A DNA stretch of 5,631 nt from NCBI GenBank assembly GCA_013695975.1, contig JACCZL010000976.1:1-5631 (forward strand). The letters are read 5' to 3'. The position numbers and the translations under genes are program-made. The notes under the pieces are model-generated. The model saw only the letters and a program-made list of their open reading frames with translations. It did not search any database and was not told the origin of the DNA. Source of the stretch: Chloroflexota bacterium (GTDB lineage Bacteria > Chloroflexota > UBA6077 > JACCZL01). Of the stretch, positions 1-4,775 are shown one piece after another (position 1 is the stretch's first letter; each line of letters begins with the position of its first letter).

Positions 1-239
1 ACTCGCTCGGGCGCTTCTTCATCCAGTTCTTCCGCCTGGACACCCCGTTCCTGTGGGGCCTCAGCCAGGCCCAGCTCCTGTCGTTCGCGATCGGCGCGGT
101 CGCCGTCTGGATCCTGGTCTACCAGACGGCCAGCTCTCGCCGCGAGCCACCCGCATACCACGAGGACGATGCCGAGCCCGTCGAGGCGCCGCCCATCCTG
201 GCCGGCGCGGACGAAGGCCGCCGCACGAACGTCCCATAG
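1..239 (+). CDS. lgt: Prolipoprotein diacylglyceryl transferase (Lgt), C-terminal part, 5' truncated by window edge
   Basis: Lgt is an inner-membrane enzyme that moves diacylglycerol from phosphatidylglycerol to the lipobox cysteine of prolipoproteins, the first step of lipoprotein maturation. Only the last 78 codons are present; the first whole codon starts at base 3 and TAG is at 237-239. What is visible is the family's C-terminal signature: GRFFIQFFRLD followed by GLSQAQLLS and a last hydrophobic membrane segment (about residues 24-42 of the fragment). A charged, proline-rich cytoplasmic tail of about 35 residues ends the protein. In E. coli Lgt the equivalent segment is RFxxE; here the Glu position reads Gln (codon CAG). 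The gene converges on yhaV with 57 bp between the stop codons, and no clear hairpin plus U-run lies between them. The family call is from pattern recognition of the C-terminus only. Confidence 0.85.
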   Translation, partial: SLGRFFIQFFRLDTPFLWGLSQAQLLSFAIGAVAVWILVYQTASSRREPPAYHEDDAEPVEAPPILAGADEGRRTNVP

Positions 240-296
240 AGACGCCGGATCCTCGAGGTGTGACGCCCCCGGTGGCCGGCCCAATGCCGAGACGGG

Positions 297-755
297 TCAA
301 GGGTGGTGACCTTCCAGCCAGGCCCGCAGGTTGGCCTCGAAATCCTGACCAACGCGGCCCTGGCGGGCCAGGTCGTGGAAGACCTTGTAGGCGTCGCTAC
401 GCGCACCCTCCTTGCGCAGGGTAGTCTCATCATTCAGGTACAGGAAGATAATCGTGCGCGCTTGCCGGGAGAACACCCAGAACAATCGGTAGCGAGGCGG
501 AAGTCCACGCCCTTTGGCTCGGCGGAAGGCGGCCAGGTCACCCGAGAGTCGGAACGCGGCCGCGTTCGGGTCGTCCGGGACGATCTCCAGGATCAACCGC
601 CGCACGGCGGCTACGAGCTTCACGAGCGGATGCACCCGAAAGTCGTCGTCCGGAAGTGTACGCCTGAGACGCTTCACCTCAGCCCGGAGGTGGGTGTACC
701 GTGCGCCGAAGATCGGGTGGTAGAGCAGCCGCCAGCCGTTGACGACGAGCGGCAT
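297..755 (-). CDS. yhaV: YhaV family type II toxin (RelE-like ribonuclease)
   Basis: Toxin half of a PrlF-YhaV module. E. coli YhaV is a RelE-superfamily mRNA interferase held inactive by PrlF. The 152-residue product is close to E. coli YhaV (about 154). Family marks in order: the N-terminal VNGWRLLYHPIF (4-15), a helical KLVAAVRRLILEIVPDDPNAAAFRL (46-70), the basic stretch FRRAKGRGLPPRYRLFW (77-93), a hydrophobic strand TIIFLYLNDE (101-110), then TLRKEGARSDAYKVF (112-126). An upstream in-frame start at 863 exists, but its extra 36 residues lie inside the antitoxin gene in another frame. The ATG at 755 puts the family's N-terminus at residue 1. That ATG shares its A with the antitoxin TGA (TGATG), which implies translational coupling and a shared transcript. 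No frameshift or missing segment is seen, so the toxin looks intact. Confidence 0.93.
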   Translation of the reverse strand: MPLVVNGWRLLYHPIFGARYTHLRAEVKRLRRTLPDDDFRVHPLVKLVAAVRRLILEIVPDDPNAAAFRLSGDLAAFRRAKGRGLPPRYRLFWVFSRQARTIIFLYLNDETTLRKEGARSDAYKVFHDLARQGRVGQDFEANLRAWLEGHHP

Positions 756-1069
756 CAGTTGCCGTCTGGCTCTACTCCGGCGTAGAGGTCCGCATCCTCT
801 GCCATGAGCTCGCCAATGTCCCCGAGCCCGTCGGGGTGCGCCAACGCATCGGTCGCAACCCAATGCAGGAACGTAGCGAACTGGGGCTCATCCTCGATCG
901 AGGCTGCCCCATCCTCGGGACGGGTGATCAGGATGCCCGCCGCCGTTTGCTCGATCGCCACCACGTCGTCCACGCCCAGGTCCTTCAACCACGTGGCAGG
1001 TACAACCGCGGCCCGCGATCCTCCACTCCGGGTGAGCCGCACCAGCCGCCGCCCATTTCGCCCAGGCAC
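755..1069 (-). CDS. prlF: PrlF-type antitoxin (AbrB/SpoVT domain) of the PrlF-YhaV module
   Basis: The antitoxin neutralises YhaV and is expected to repress its own promoter. The product is 104 residues from the GTG at 1069 (E. coli PrlF is 111). An AbrB/SpoVT swapped-hairpin DNA-binding region spans about residues 7-48, with RLVRLTRSGGSRAAVVP and LGVDDVVAIEQTAAGILI. A linker follows, then a C-terminal segment (IEDEPQFATFLHWVATDALAHP, about 58-79) that resembles the toxin-binding tail of PrlF. The reading frame is open to an ATG at 1153, but that extension reads through a candidate promoter and palindrome. The GTG at 1069 has a strong GGGAGG Shine-Dalgarno five bases upstream (1075-1080) and gives the family's usual length, so it is preferred. 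The stop overlaps the yhaV start. The acidic C-terminus is typical of antitoxins. Confidence 0.9.
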   Translation of the reverse strand: MPGRNGRRLVRLTRSGGSRAAVVPATWLKDLGVDDVVAIEQTAAGILITRPEDGAASIEDEPQFATFLHWVATDALAHPDGLGDIGELMAEDADLYAGVEPDGN

Positions 1070-1074
1070 TGCCG

Positions 1075-1080
1075 CCTCCC
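1075..1080 (-). promoter_or_regulatory. Shine-Dalgarno site that fixes the GTG start of prlF
   Basis: On the minus strand GGGAGG lies five bases (CGGCA) before the GTG at 1069, within the longer AGAAGGGAGG. It is among the strongest ribosome binding sites in the window. No comparable site precedes the alternative upstream ATG codons of the same frame at 1153 and 1141. Confidence 0.75.
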
Positions 1081-1102
1081 TTCTCGCTTCGTGGCTGTTC
1101 AG

Positions 1103-1108
1103 ATCATA
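1103..1108 (-). promoter_or_regulatory. Candidate -10 box for prlF-yhaV
   Basis: TATGAT on the minus strand (5 of 6 matches to TATAAT) overlaps the edge of the 16-bp palindrome. Transcription would start near 1096, leaving a leader of roughly 27 bases that contains the Shine-Dalgarno site of prlF. No good -35 hexamer is found 16-18 bases upstream (that stretch reads GGCGGT), so the promoter may be weak or of another type. Confidence 0.45.
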
Positions 1109-1122
1109 GCTACATGTAGCTA
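1107..1122. promoter_or_regulatory. Perfect 16-bp palindrome, candidate autoregulatory operator of prlF-yhaV
   Basis: TAGCTACATGTAGCTA is identical to its reverse complement. Because TAGCTA is itself palindromic, the element also reads as two direct TAGCTAC copies separated by ATG. It is A+T-rich against a G+C-rich background, sits 38 bases upstream of the prlF GTG, and shares two bases with the candidate -10. AbrB-type antitoxins such as PrlF bind their own promoters as dimers or higher oligomers, so operator function is a reasonable inference. Binding itself is not shown by the sequence. Confidence 0.55.
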
Positions 1123-1197
1123 CAAACCGCCACGGATCCATGGGGTGCGGCATGCTCCGTCGCGCGTCGCAGTGCTGTGTGGCGCCAAGCGCTCGAT

Positions 1198-2568
1198 CTA
1201 CCAGGCGAAGACGAACAGCAGGTCGTTGACGTTGGTGTTGGTCGGACCGGTGCGCAGGAGGTCGCCGAGCGGCTCGAAAAAGTGGTAGGCGTCGTTGTCG
1301 TCGAGGAAGCGGCCCGGATCCAGGCCGTGGGCGCGGGCGCGGGCCAGGGTCGTGCCGTCGACGAGGGCGCCGGCAGCATCCGTCGGACCGTCGTTGCCGT
1401 CGGTCGCCAGAGCGGCGAGGAGGACGTTGTCGAGCCCGGCCAGCTTCTCGACGGTGGCGAGCGCCAGCTCCTGGTTGCGGCCGCCGAGGCCCTGTCCGCG
1501 CACGCGGACGGTCGTCTCGCCGCCGGCGACGAGGCAGCAGGGGCGCGGCAGTGGGCGGTCGTGGGCAACCTCCTCGCGGGCGAGAGCGGCAAAGACCCTG
1601 GCCACCTCGCGGGCCTCGCCCTCGACGTAGGTGGACAGGAGCAGCGCCCGCAGCCCCTCCTCCTCGGCCTGGCGGACAGCCGCGACGGCCGCCAGCTCGT
1701 TGCTCGCGACGACCAGCGTCTGGGTCCGCTCGAAGAGGGGGTCACCCGGCTTCGGCGTGTCCGGAACCTGCCCTTCCCGGCCGGCCCGCAGCCGCTCAGC
1801 CACGCTCGCGGGTAGCCGGTCCCAGACGCCCAGGCGCTCGGCAATCGCGCAGGCATCGGCGAAGGTGGTCGTGTCGGGCACGGTCGGGCCCGAGGCGATT
1901 ACGTCGAGCGGGTTGCCGACCACGTCGGAGAGGGCCAGGGCGATAACGTCCGAGGGCCGAGCCAGGCGGGCGAGGCCGCCGCCCTTAGCTCGCTCGAGAT
2001 GCTTGCGGACGGCGTTCAGCTCGTTGATCGTCGCCCCAGCCCGCAGCAGGAGGTCCGTCGTTCGCTGCATATCGTCGAGCGAGATGCCCGTCTCGGGCAG
2101 CAACATGAGCGCCGAGCCACCACCGGAGATGACGACGATCACCAGGTCATCGGGCCCGCTCGCGGCGACCAGCTCGACCAGCGCCTCGGTGCCCGAGACG
2201 CATCCTTCGTCCGGGATCGGGTGCCCGGCCTCGCGCAGCGCGACGGTCCGGGTCGGCCCACCGTGCCCGTGCTTGACGACGACGAGCCCGGCGGCCACCC
2301 GCTCGCCGAGCACGTCCTCGACCGCCCGCGCCATCGGCGCTCCGGCCTTGCCGGCCCCGACCACCAGCACCCGCGCGTAGCGCGCCAGGTCGTACTCGCG
2401 CTCGCCGGCCATCAGCCGGTCGCCCTCGCGCCGCAATGCTCGTCGCACGGCTTCGGCCGGCTCGACCGCCGCCAACGCCGTCGCCATCACTCGCGTCGCC
2501 AGTGCCCGCTGCGCCCGCGTCGCCGGCTCCTGCAGCAGCCGCTCGCCGAATGAGACATCCGGGCTCAT
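1198..2568 (-). CDS. Glycerate 2-kinase, DUF4147/MOFRL family (GckA/TtuD type)
   Basis: Phosphorylates D-glycerate with ATP, in this family to 2-phosphoglycerate, feeding glycerate from glyoxylate, serine or tartrate breakdown into lower glycolysis. Cytoplasmic. From the ATG at 2568 the product is 456 residues, at the upper end of the usual 400-460. The DUF4147 half shows VVGAGKAG (69-76), SGGGSAL (148-154), VRKHLERAKGGGLA (187-200) and SDVVGNPLDVIASGP (214-228). The MOFRL half shows GGET (349-352), GGRNQE (362-367), TDGNDGPTDAAG (389-400) and TGPTNTNVND (440-449). All hallmark motifs are present, so it should be active. An alternative TTG start at 2619 has AAGGA four bases upstream, would add 17 residues, and would lie 17 bases after hicA, making an operon link with hicBA possible. 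Homologues usually lack so long a leader, so the ATG is preferred but not certain. Confidence 0.93.
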   Translation of the reverse strand: MSPDVSFGERLLQEPATRAQRALATRVMATALAAVEPAEAVRRALRREGDRLMAGEREYDLARYARVLVVGAGKAGAPMARAVEDVLGERVAAGLVVVKHGHGGPTRTVALREAGHPIPDEGCVSGTEALVELVAASGPDDLVIVVISGGGSALMLLPETGISLDDMQRTTDLLLRAGATINELNAVRKHLERAKGGGLARLARPSDVIALALSDVVGNPLDVIASGPTVPDTTTFADACAIAERLGVWDRLPASVAERLRAGREGQVPDTPKPGDPLFERTQTLVVASNELAAVAAVRQAEEEGLRALLLSTYVEGEAREVARVFAALAREEVAHDRPLPRPCCLVAGGETTVRVRGQGLGGRNQELALATVEKLAGLDNVLLAALATDGNDGPTDAAGALVDGTTLARARAHGLDPGRFLDDNDAYHFFEPLGDLLRTGPTNTNVNDLLFVFAW

Positions 2569-2636
2569 GCGATTCGACACGTCCCTCGCCGAAATAGCAT
2601 CTTGGGAACCCGAGCGCAATCCGTCCTTACCGACAG

Positions 2637-2849
2637 CTACAGATCGTCCGGAGTGAGCCCGGTCGACCGTGCGATGCGGCCAAGCATCCGAGGCCCGATG
2701 TCCTCGCTGTCATGGAAGGCGAAATCCACGTCCGGCTAGCCGGAGCGCGCCAGGATGCGATGGGAGCCTGCCATCCGTTTGATCGTCCAACCAATGCGGA
2801 GCAGTGCTGCAAGGACACGCCTTGCCTTCGTGGTGGGCCACTGCGTCAC
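2637..2849 (-). pseudogene. hicA: HicA family toxin gene interrupted by an in-frame TAG at codon 38
   Basis: HicA toxins are small double-stranded-RNA-binding-fold mRNA interferases with a conserved histidine. The frame starts at a GTG overlapping the hicB TGA (GTGA) and would encode 70 residues to the TAG at 2637-2639. Visible in order: TKARRVLAALLRIGWTIKRMAGSHRIL (7-33) with the catalytic-type Gly-Ser-His (His30), then TAG (2736-2738) at codon 38, then PDVDFAFHDSEDIGPRM (39-55) and RIARSTGLTPDDL (58-70). Family members carry Trp where the stop falls (a Gly-Trp-Pro-Asp pattern, from memory), so a single TGG-to-TAG change explains the break. There are no frameshifts or other stops, so decay is recent, or the stop is a sequencing error or is suppressed. 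The 37-residue remnant keeps His30 but loses a strand and the last helix, so it is probably inactive. Confidence 0.85.
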
Positions 2850-3058
2850 GCCGCATCGAAGAGGCCGCTCAGCGCGGGAACCACTTCCCCGTGCTCGAGT
2901 CGATCGGCCAGGACTCGCAGGGCCAGCACTTCCACTTTGGCAAGCGCCGCCTCGCGCGTCTCCGCGTAAACCATGACTCCAGGCAGCTCGGGCACGTCCG
3001 CGATCCAGCGCCCATCTGCTTCTCGATCTATCTCGACGACGAGTTTGGTCGACTCCAT
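2846..3058 (-). CDS. hicB: Short HicB family antitoxin
   Basis: The HicB antitoxin blocks HicA. The 70-residue product has the partly degraded RNase-H-like HicB fold: strand KLVVEIDREADGRWIADVPELPG (5-27), then VMVYAETREAALAKVEVLALRVLADRLEHGE (28-58) forming strand and helix. It ends soon after. Longer HicB proteins carry a C-terminal helix-turn-helix or ribbon-helix-helix; none is visible here, so this one probably cannot repress by itself through such a domain. The frame is open upstream to 3202, but that part would overlap the GDSL hydrolase gene, so the ATG at 3058 is chosen. No Shine-Dalgarno is seen; instead TATACT lies six bases before the ATG, as in leaderless transcripts. The stop overlaps the hicA GTG. 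The toxin partner is broken, so the antitoxin may be orphaned. Confidence 0.87.
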   Translation of the reverse strand: MESTKLVVEIDREADGRWIADVPELPGVMVYAETREAALAKVEVLALRVLADRLEHGEVVPALSGLFDAA

Positions 3059-3064
3059 GTGCCG

Positions 3065-3070
3065 AGTATA
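3065..3070 (-). promoter_or_regulatory. -10 box positioned for a leaderless hicB transcript
   Basis: TATACT on the minus strand matches 5 of 6 bases of TATAAT and ends six bases before the hicB ATG. The start of transcription would therefore fall on or next to the A of ATG. No -35 match is seen at 16-18 bases, which is common for leaderless promoters in high-GC bacteria. The TACTATACT stretch is clearly A+T-rich compared with its surroundings. A small inverted repeat (GGCGA, two bases, TCGCC, 3090-3101) lies just upstream. Confidence 0.5.
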
Positions 3071-3116
3071 GTATTCCTCAGCCACCGGAGGCGATGTCGC
3101 CGGGCCCCACCTCGGC

Positions 3117-3719
3117 CTATCGCAACCAGGCGGCCCAGGCGGCCCACCCTCGCACGAGACAGGCGAGCTCCGCGTAGCCCGCCGCGCCCGGGTGGGAGCC
3201 ATCGCCAGCGGCGGCCTCGCGCACCCAGGTTCCTGACGCCTCGAGCGGACCGAGCACGTCGAGGTAGGGCACGTCGAGCTCGCGGCAGACCTTGGCGAAA
3301 CCCGCGGAGAGGGTGGCGAGCCGCTCGTTCTTCTGGGCGTCCGCGGTCGGCGGCGGCCCGACCATCAAGACGGGATAAGAGGTCCGAGCCGAGGTCAGCA
3401 TCGCCCGTGCATGCTCGATCGACCGGTCGGCGGTCACGCGTGGCCGGCCCTCTTCGAGGGTCGCGTCGTTGGCGCCGAACGAGAACACGACCCGATTGTC
3501 GGCACCCTCGGGCAGCCGACTCCGGACTTCCCGCTCCCAACGCGCCCGAATGTCCGCGCTCGTCTCGCGGCGCACCCCGAGGTTGTAGTAGGTCAGATCG
3601 TGCCCGGCCCGACGCGCCGCCGCGCAGAGACGCCCGGCCCATCCGAGGCATTCGGGATCGCCGGTGCCGTTGACGAACGAGTCCCCCACGAAGCAGATGC
3701 GCAGATCGGACTGGCCCAT
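3117..3719 (-). CDS. SGNH/GDSL-type hydrolase (esterase/lipase family)
   Basis: A 200-residue single-domain hydrolase; 200 is a common length for TesA-like SGNH enzymes. All four catalytic blocks are visible: GDSFVNG with nucleophile Ser14 (block I), NLGVRR with the oxyanion Gly48 (block II), FGANDA with Asn84 (block III) and DGSHPG with Asp173 and His176 (block V). It should hydrolyse an ester or thioester; the substrate cannot be read from sequence. No signal peptide or membrane segment is seen, so it is probably cytoplasmic. The frame is open upstream to 3884 but would run through the antitoxin gene. The ATG at 3719, with GGTGGAG just upstream, places the block I strand at residues 6-14 as usual. 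The C-terminus ends in a Trp-Ala-Ala repeat coded by a 9-bp tandem duplication (3128-3145). It starts 34 bases after the antitoxin stop and may share its transcript. Confidence 0.9.
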   Translation of the reverse strand: MGQSDLRICFVGDSFVNGTGDPECLGWAGRLCAAARRAGHDLTYYNLGVRRETSADIRARWEREVRSRLPEGADNRVVFSFGANDATLEEGRPRVTADRSIEHARAMLTSARTSYPVLMVGPPPTADAQKNERLATLSAGFAKVCRELDVPYLDVLGPLEASGTWVREAAAGDGSHPGAAGYAELACLVRGWAAWAAWLR

Positions 3720-3753
3720 GACTCCACCGATCCTGAATGCGATACGCTCGGGA

Positions 3754-3987
3754 CTACGTGACTGGTACTTCGCGGAGTCTCTCCAAGACCCACATCTGTA
3801 CAAGAGCGGTGGGATCGACCCCTCGCACTCGAGCCGCCCGGCGCAGCTCGTCCCACTGCTCCGAACGGAGACGGACGGGCACAACTTTGTCGAGTGGCCG
3901 CTTCACCTCGATCTCTACCACGTCGTCCGTCTCACGCCACGCGTCGCCTTGCTCGATTCGCTGTATCTCGCGATCCACGTCGTTCAT
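3754..3987 (-). CDS. Ribbon-helix-helix (CopG/BrnA-like) antitoxin paired with the BrnT-like toxin
   Basis: A 77-residue product with an acidic N-terminal region (1-27, MNDVDREIQRIEQGD...), a basic strand DKVVPVRL (33-40) and two helices (about 42-55 and 58-72, EQWDELRRAARVRGVDPTALVQMWVLERL). This is the layout of a ribbon-helix-helix DNA-binding domain, here C-terminal, with the N-terminal part presumably wrapping the toxin. The gene begins one base after the toxin stop (TGA-g-ATG) with AGGGG six bases before the ATG (3993-3997), so the two are translationally coupled. Toxin-first order is typical of BrnT-BrnA. It is expected to neutralise the toxin and repress the shared promoter, with the dyad at 4297-4308 as a candidate operator. 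It differs enough from classical BrnA that the exact family name is uncertain. Confidence 0.8.
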   Translation of the reverse strand: MNDVDREIQRIEQGDAWRETDDVVEIEVKRPLDKVVPVRLRSEQWDELRRAARVRGVDPTALVQMWVLERLREVPVT

Positions 3988-3988
3988 C

Positions 3989-4267
3989 TCATCCCCTCTC
4001 GCGCTGGTAGAGACGGCGCTCTTGTCGGGTCATGTCCCGTGCGGTCACGACCTTCCACACGCCACCGCCGAGCTCGGCCAGCACGACCAGCAAGTAGCGT
4101 CCCGTCCCCGTCTGGCTGAAGACCTTGTACAGGCCCTCCCGCCCGCGCCGAACGTGGCGCTCGTCCGAGTAGCAAGCCTGCTCCGCCTCGTCAAAGGTCA
4201 CACCATGTCGAACCTTGATCTTGTCCAGGATCTGCTCATCGATCTCGAGTGCCTCGATGCGCGGCAT
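3989..4267 (-). CDS. BrnT-like toxin (RelE-type fold; DUF4258/DUF497 relatives)
   Basis: A 92-residue small toxin of the kind that cleaves mRNA in the BrnT group. Family marks: LDKIKVRHGVTFDEAEQA (14-31), corresponding to the KHGVSFEEA motif of BrnT; then RRGREGLYKVFSQTGTGRYLLVVL (40-63), the paired strands; and VWKVVTARDMTRQERRLYQR (70-89), corresponding to the closing I-SAR-AT-RERR-Y motif. The basic residues of these segments are the likely RNA-contacting set. The ATG at 4267 has GAGGGG eight bases upstream, and a good sigma70-like promoter lies just before it. The antitoxin follows one base after its stop. The gene appears intact. A DUF4258 label rather than BrnT would also be acceptable; the toxin function is inferred from family and gene pairing. 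Confidence 0.82.
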   Translation of the reverse strand: MPRIEALEIDEQILDKIKVRHGVTFDEAEQACYSDERHVRRGREGLYKVFSQTGTGRYLLVVLAELGGGVWKVVTARDMTRQERRLYQRERG

Positions 4268-4287
4268 CTCAACGGCCCCTCAGGGAG

Positions 4288-4316
4288 AATGTAGGCTGTC
4301 CACGGACACCGGTCAA
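4288..4316 (-). promoter_or_regulatory. Sigma70-like promoter of the BrnT/BrnA-like operon
   Basis: On the minus strand TTGACC (4311-4316, 5 of 6 to consensus) and TACATT (4288-4293, 4 of 6) are separated by exactly 17 bases. It is the best promoter match noticed in the window. Transcription would start near 4281, giving a leader of about 14 bases that begins at the GAGGGG ribosome binding site of the toxin gene. Confidence 0.65.
4297..4308. promoter_or_regulatory. Dyad in the promoter spacer, candidate antitoxin operator
   Basis: TGTCC-AC-GGACA, arms of five bases and a two-base centre, lies between the -35 and -10 boxes of the toxin-antitoxin promoter. Ribbon-helix-helix antitoxins commonly repress by binding short inverted repeats that overlap their promoter. 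The arms are short, so chance occurrence is possible; the position is what makes it credible. Confidence 0.4.
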
Positions 4317-4389
4317 TGTTGGCCCATGAGGGCTTGCCACGACGGCAACTCGATCGAGGTCGAACCTGCAACGCGGGGGCCGCGACCGG

Positions 4390-4395
4390 TATAGT
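4390..4395 (+). promoter_or_regulatory. Candidate -10 box for the plus-strand gene at 4413
   Basis: TATAGT (5 of 6 to consensus) lies 17 bases before the ATG at 4413, so the leader would be short (about 11 bases) with no evident Shine-Dalgarno. No clear -35 is seen at the right distance. The 4317-4389 stretch between the two divergent promoters holds only an inverted repeat (TTGCC, five bases, GGCAA, 4334-4348) and a 10-bp palindrome (4349-4358), both near chance level. Confidence 0.35.
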
Positions 4396-4412
4396 TGGCG
4401 GCAGCATCCGAC

Positions 4413-4775
4413 ATGACCGAAGACGAAACGATCACGCTGTTCCGGCCGGTCGGGAGGAAGGAGCTCGCGCTCATTCGCGAGAGCGACTTCCGCGAGTTCC
4501 CACCCCGCCTGTTCTGGCAACCGATCTTCTACCCGGTCCTCTATGAGGAGTACGCGGCCAAAATCGCCCGCGACTGGAACGCCAAGAGCGCGTCGACGGA
4601 CTTCCTCGGCCGCTACACCGTCCAGACCGTCGGCAGCTCCAAACATCGGGAGTACTGGATCCCTGCCGAAGATCTGCCCGAATTCAACCGCAACCTCGTC
4701 GGCCCGATCGAAGTCATCGCGGAGTTCCACTCGCCGCCCGAAACACCGGGCCGTGGGGAAGCCCGCTCATCGTGA
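4413..4775 (+). CDS. Conserved small protein of the group often labelled 'ADP-ribosylation/crystallin J1'
   Basis: A 120-residue soluble protein of unknown function. It has the run seen in proteins databases often name 'ADP-ribosylation/crystallin J1': ITLFRPVGRKELALI (7-21), FREFPPRLFWQPIFYPVLYEEYAAKIARDWN (27-57), DFLGRYTVQTVG (63-74), EYWIPAEDLPEFNRNLVGPIEVIAEF (80-105). That label does not prove ADP-ribosylation chemistry, and no catalytic motif can be pointed to. Relatives, as I recall them, carry about a dozen more residues (a GFVTRF-like strand) between the ARDWN motif and DFL; here ARDWNAKSASTDFL joins directly, suggesting an in-frame deletion. The ATG at 4413 is chosen over the in-frame TTG at 4395, which lies in the -10 box. 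It is the only complete plus-strand gene here, divergent from the toxin operon, and its last nine bases overlap the end of the VOC gene. Confidence 0.75.
   Translation: MTEDETITLFRPVGRKELALIRESDFREFPPRLFWQPIFYPVLYEEYAAKIARDWNAKSASTDFLGRYTVQTVGSSKHREYWIPAEDLPEFNRNLVGPIEVIAEFHSPPETPGRGEARSS

Noticed and set aside
240..296. Terminator between the convergent lgt and yhaV genes
   Set aside because: Only short CCGG-type repeats are present and there is no U-run, so no intrinsic terminator can be supported.
756..863. N-terminal extension of yhaV to an earlier start
   Set aside because: It overlaps the prlF coding sequence and adds a Cys/Arg-rich stretch absent from YhaV proteins; the TGATG start fits the family.
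1110..1856. Long minus-strand open frame (248 codons) inside the glycerate kinase gene
   Set aside because: It lies in another frame of a gene with complete family motifs; its product is low-complexity Ser/Arg/Pro-rich, as expected for a G+C-rich shadow frame.
1631..2380. Plus-strand open frame of 249 codons opposite the glycerate kinase
   Set aside because: Antisense to a well-supported gene, with no recognisable domain and Ser/Arg/Ala-rich composition.
3059..3202. N-terminal extension of hicB
   Set aside because: It would overlap the end of the hydrolase gene and contributes no family sequence.
2804..3673. Plus-strand open frame of 289 codons opposite hicB and the SGNH hydrolase
   Set aside because: Arg/Pro-rich translation without domains; the opposite strand carries two genes with clear motifs.
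4349..4358. Palindrome CTCGATCGAG as an operator
   Set aside because: The same or similar TCGATCGA strings occur inside coding regions in this window (for example near 891-902), so it looks like ordinary composition.
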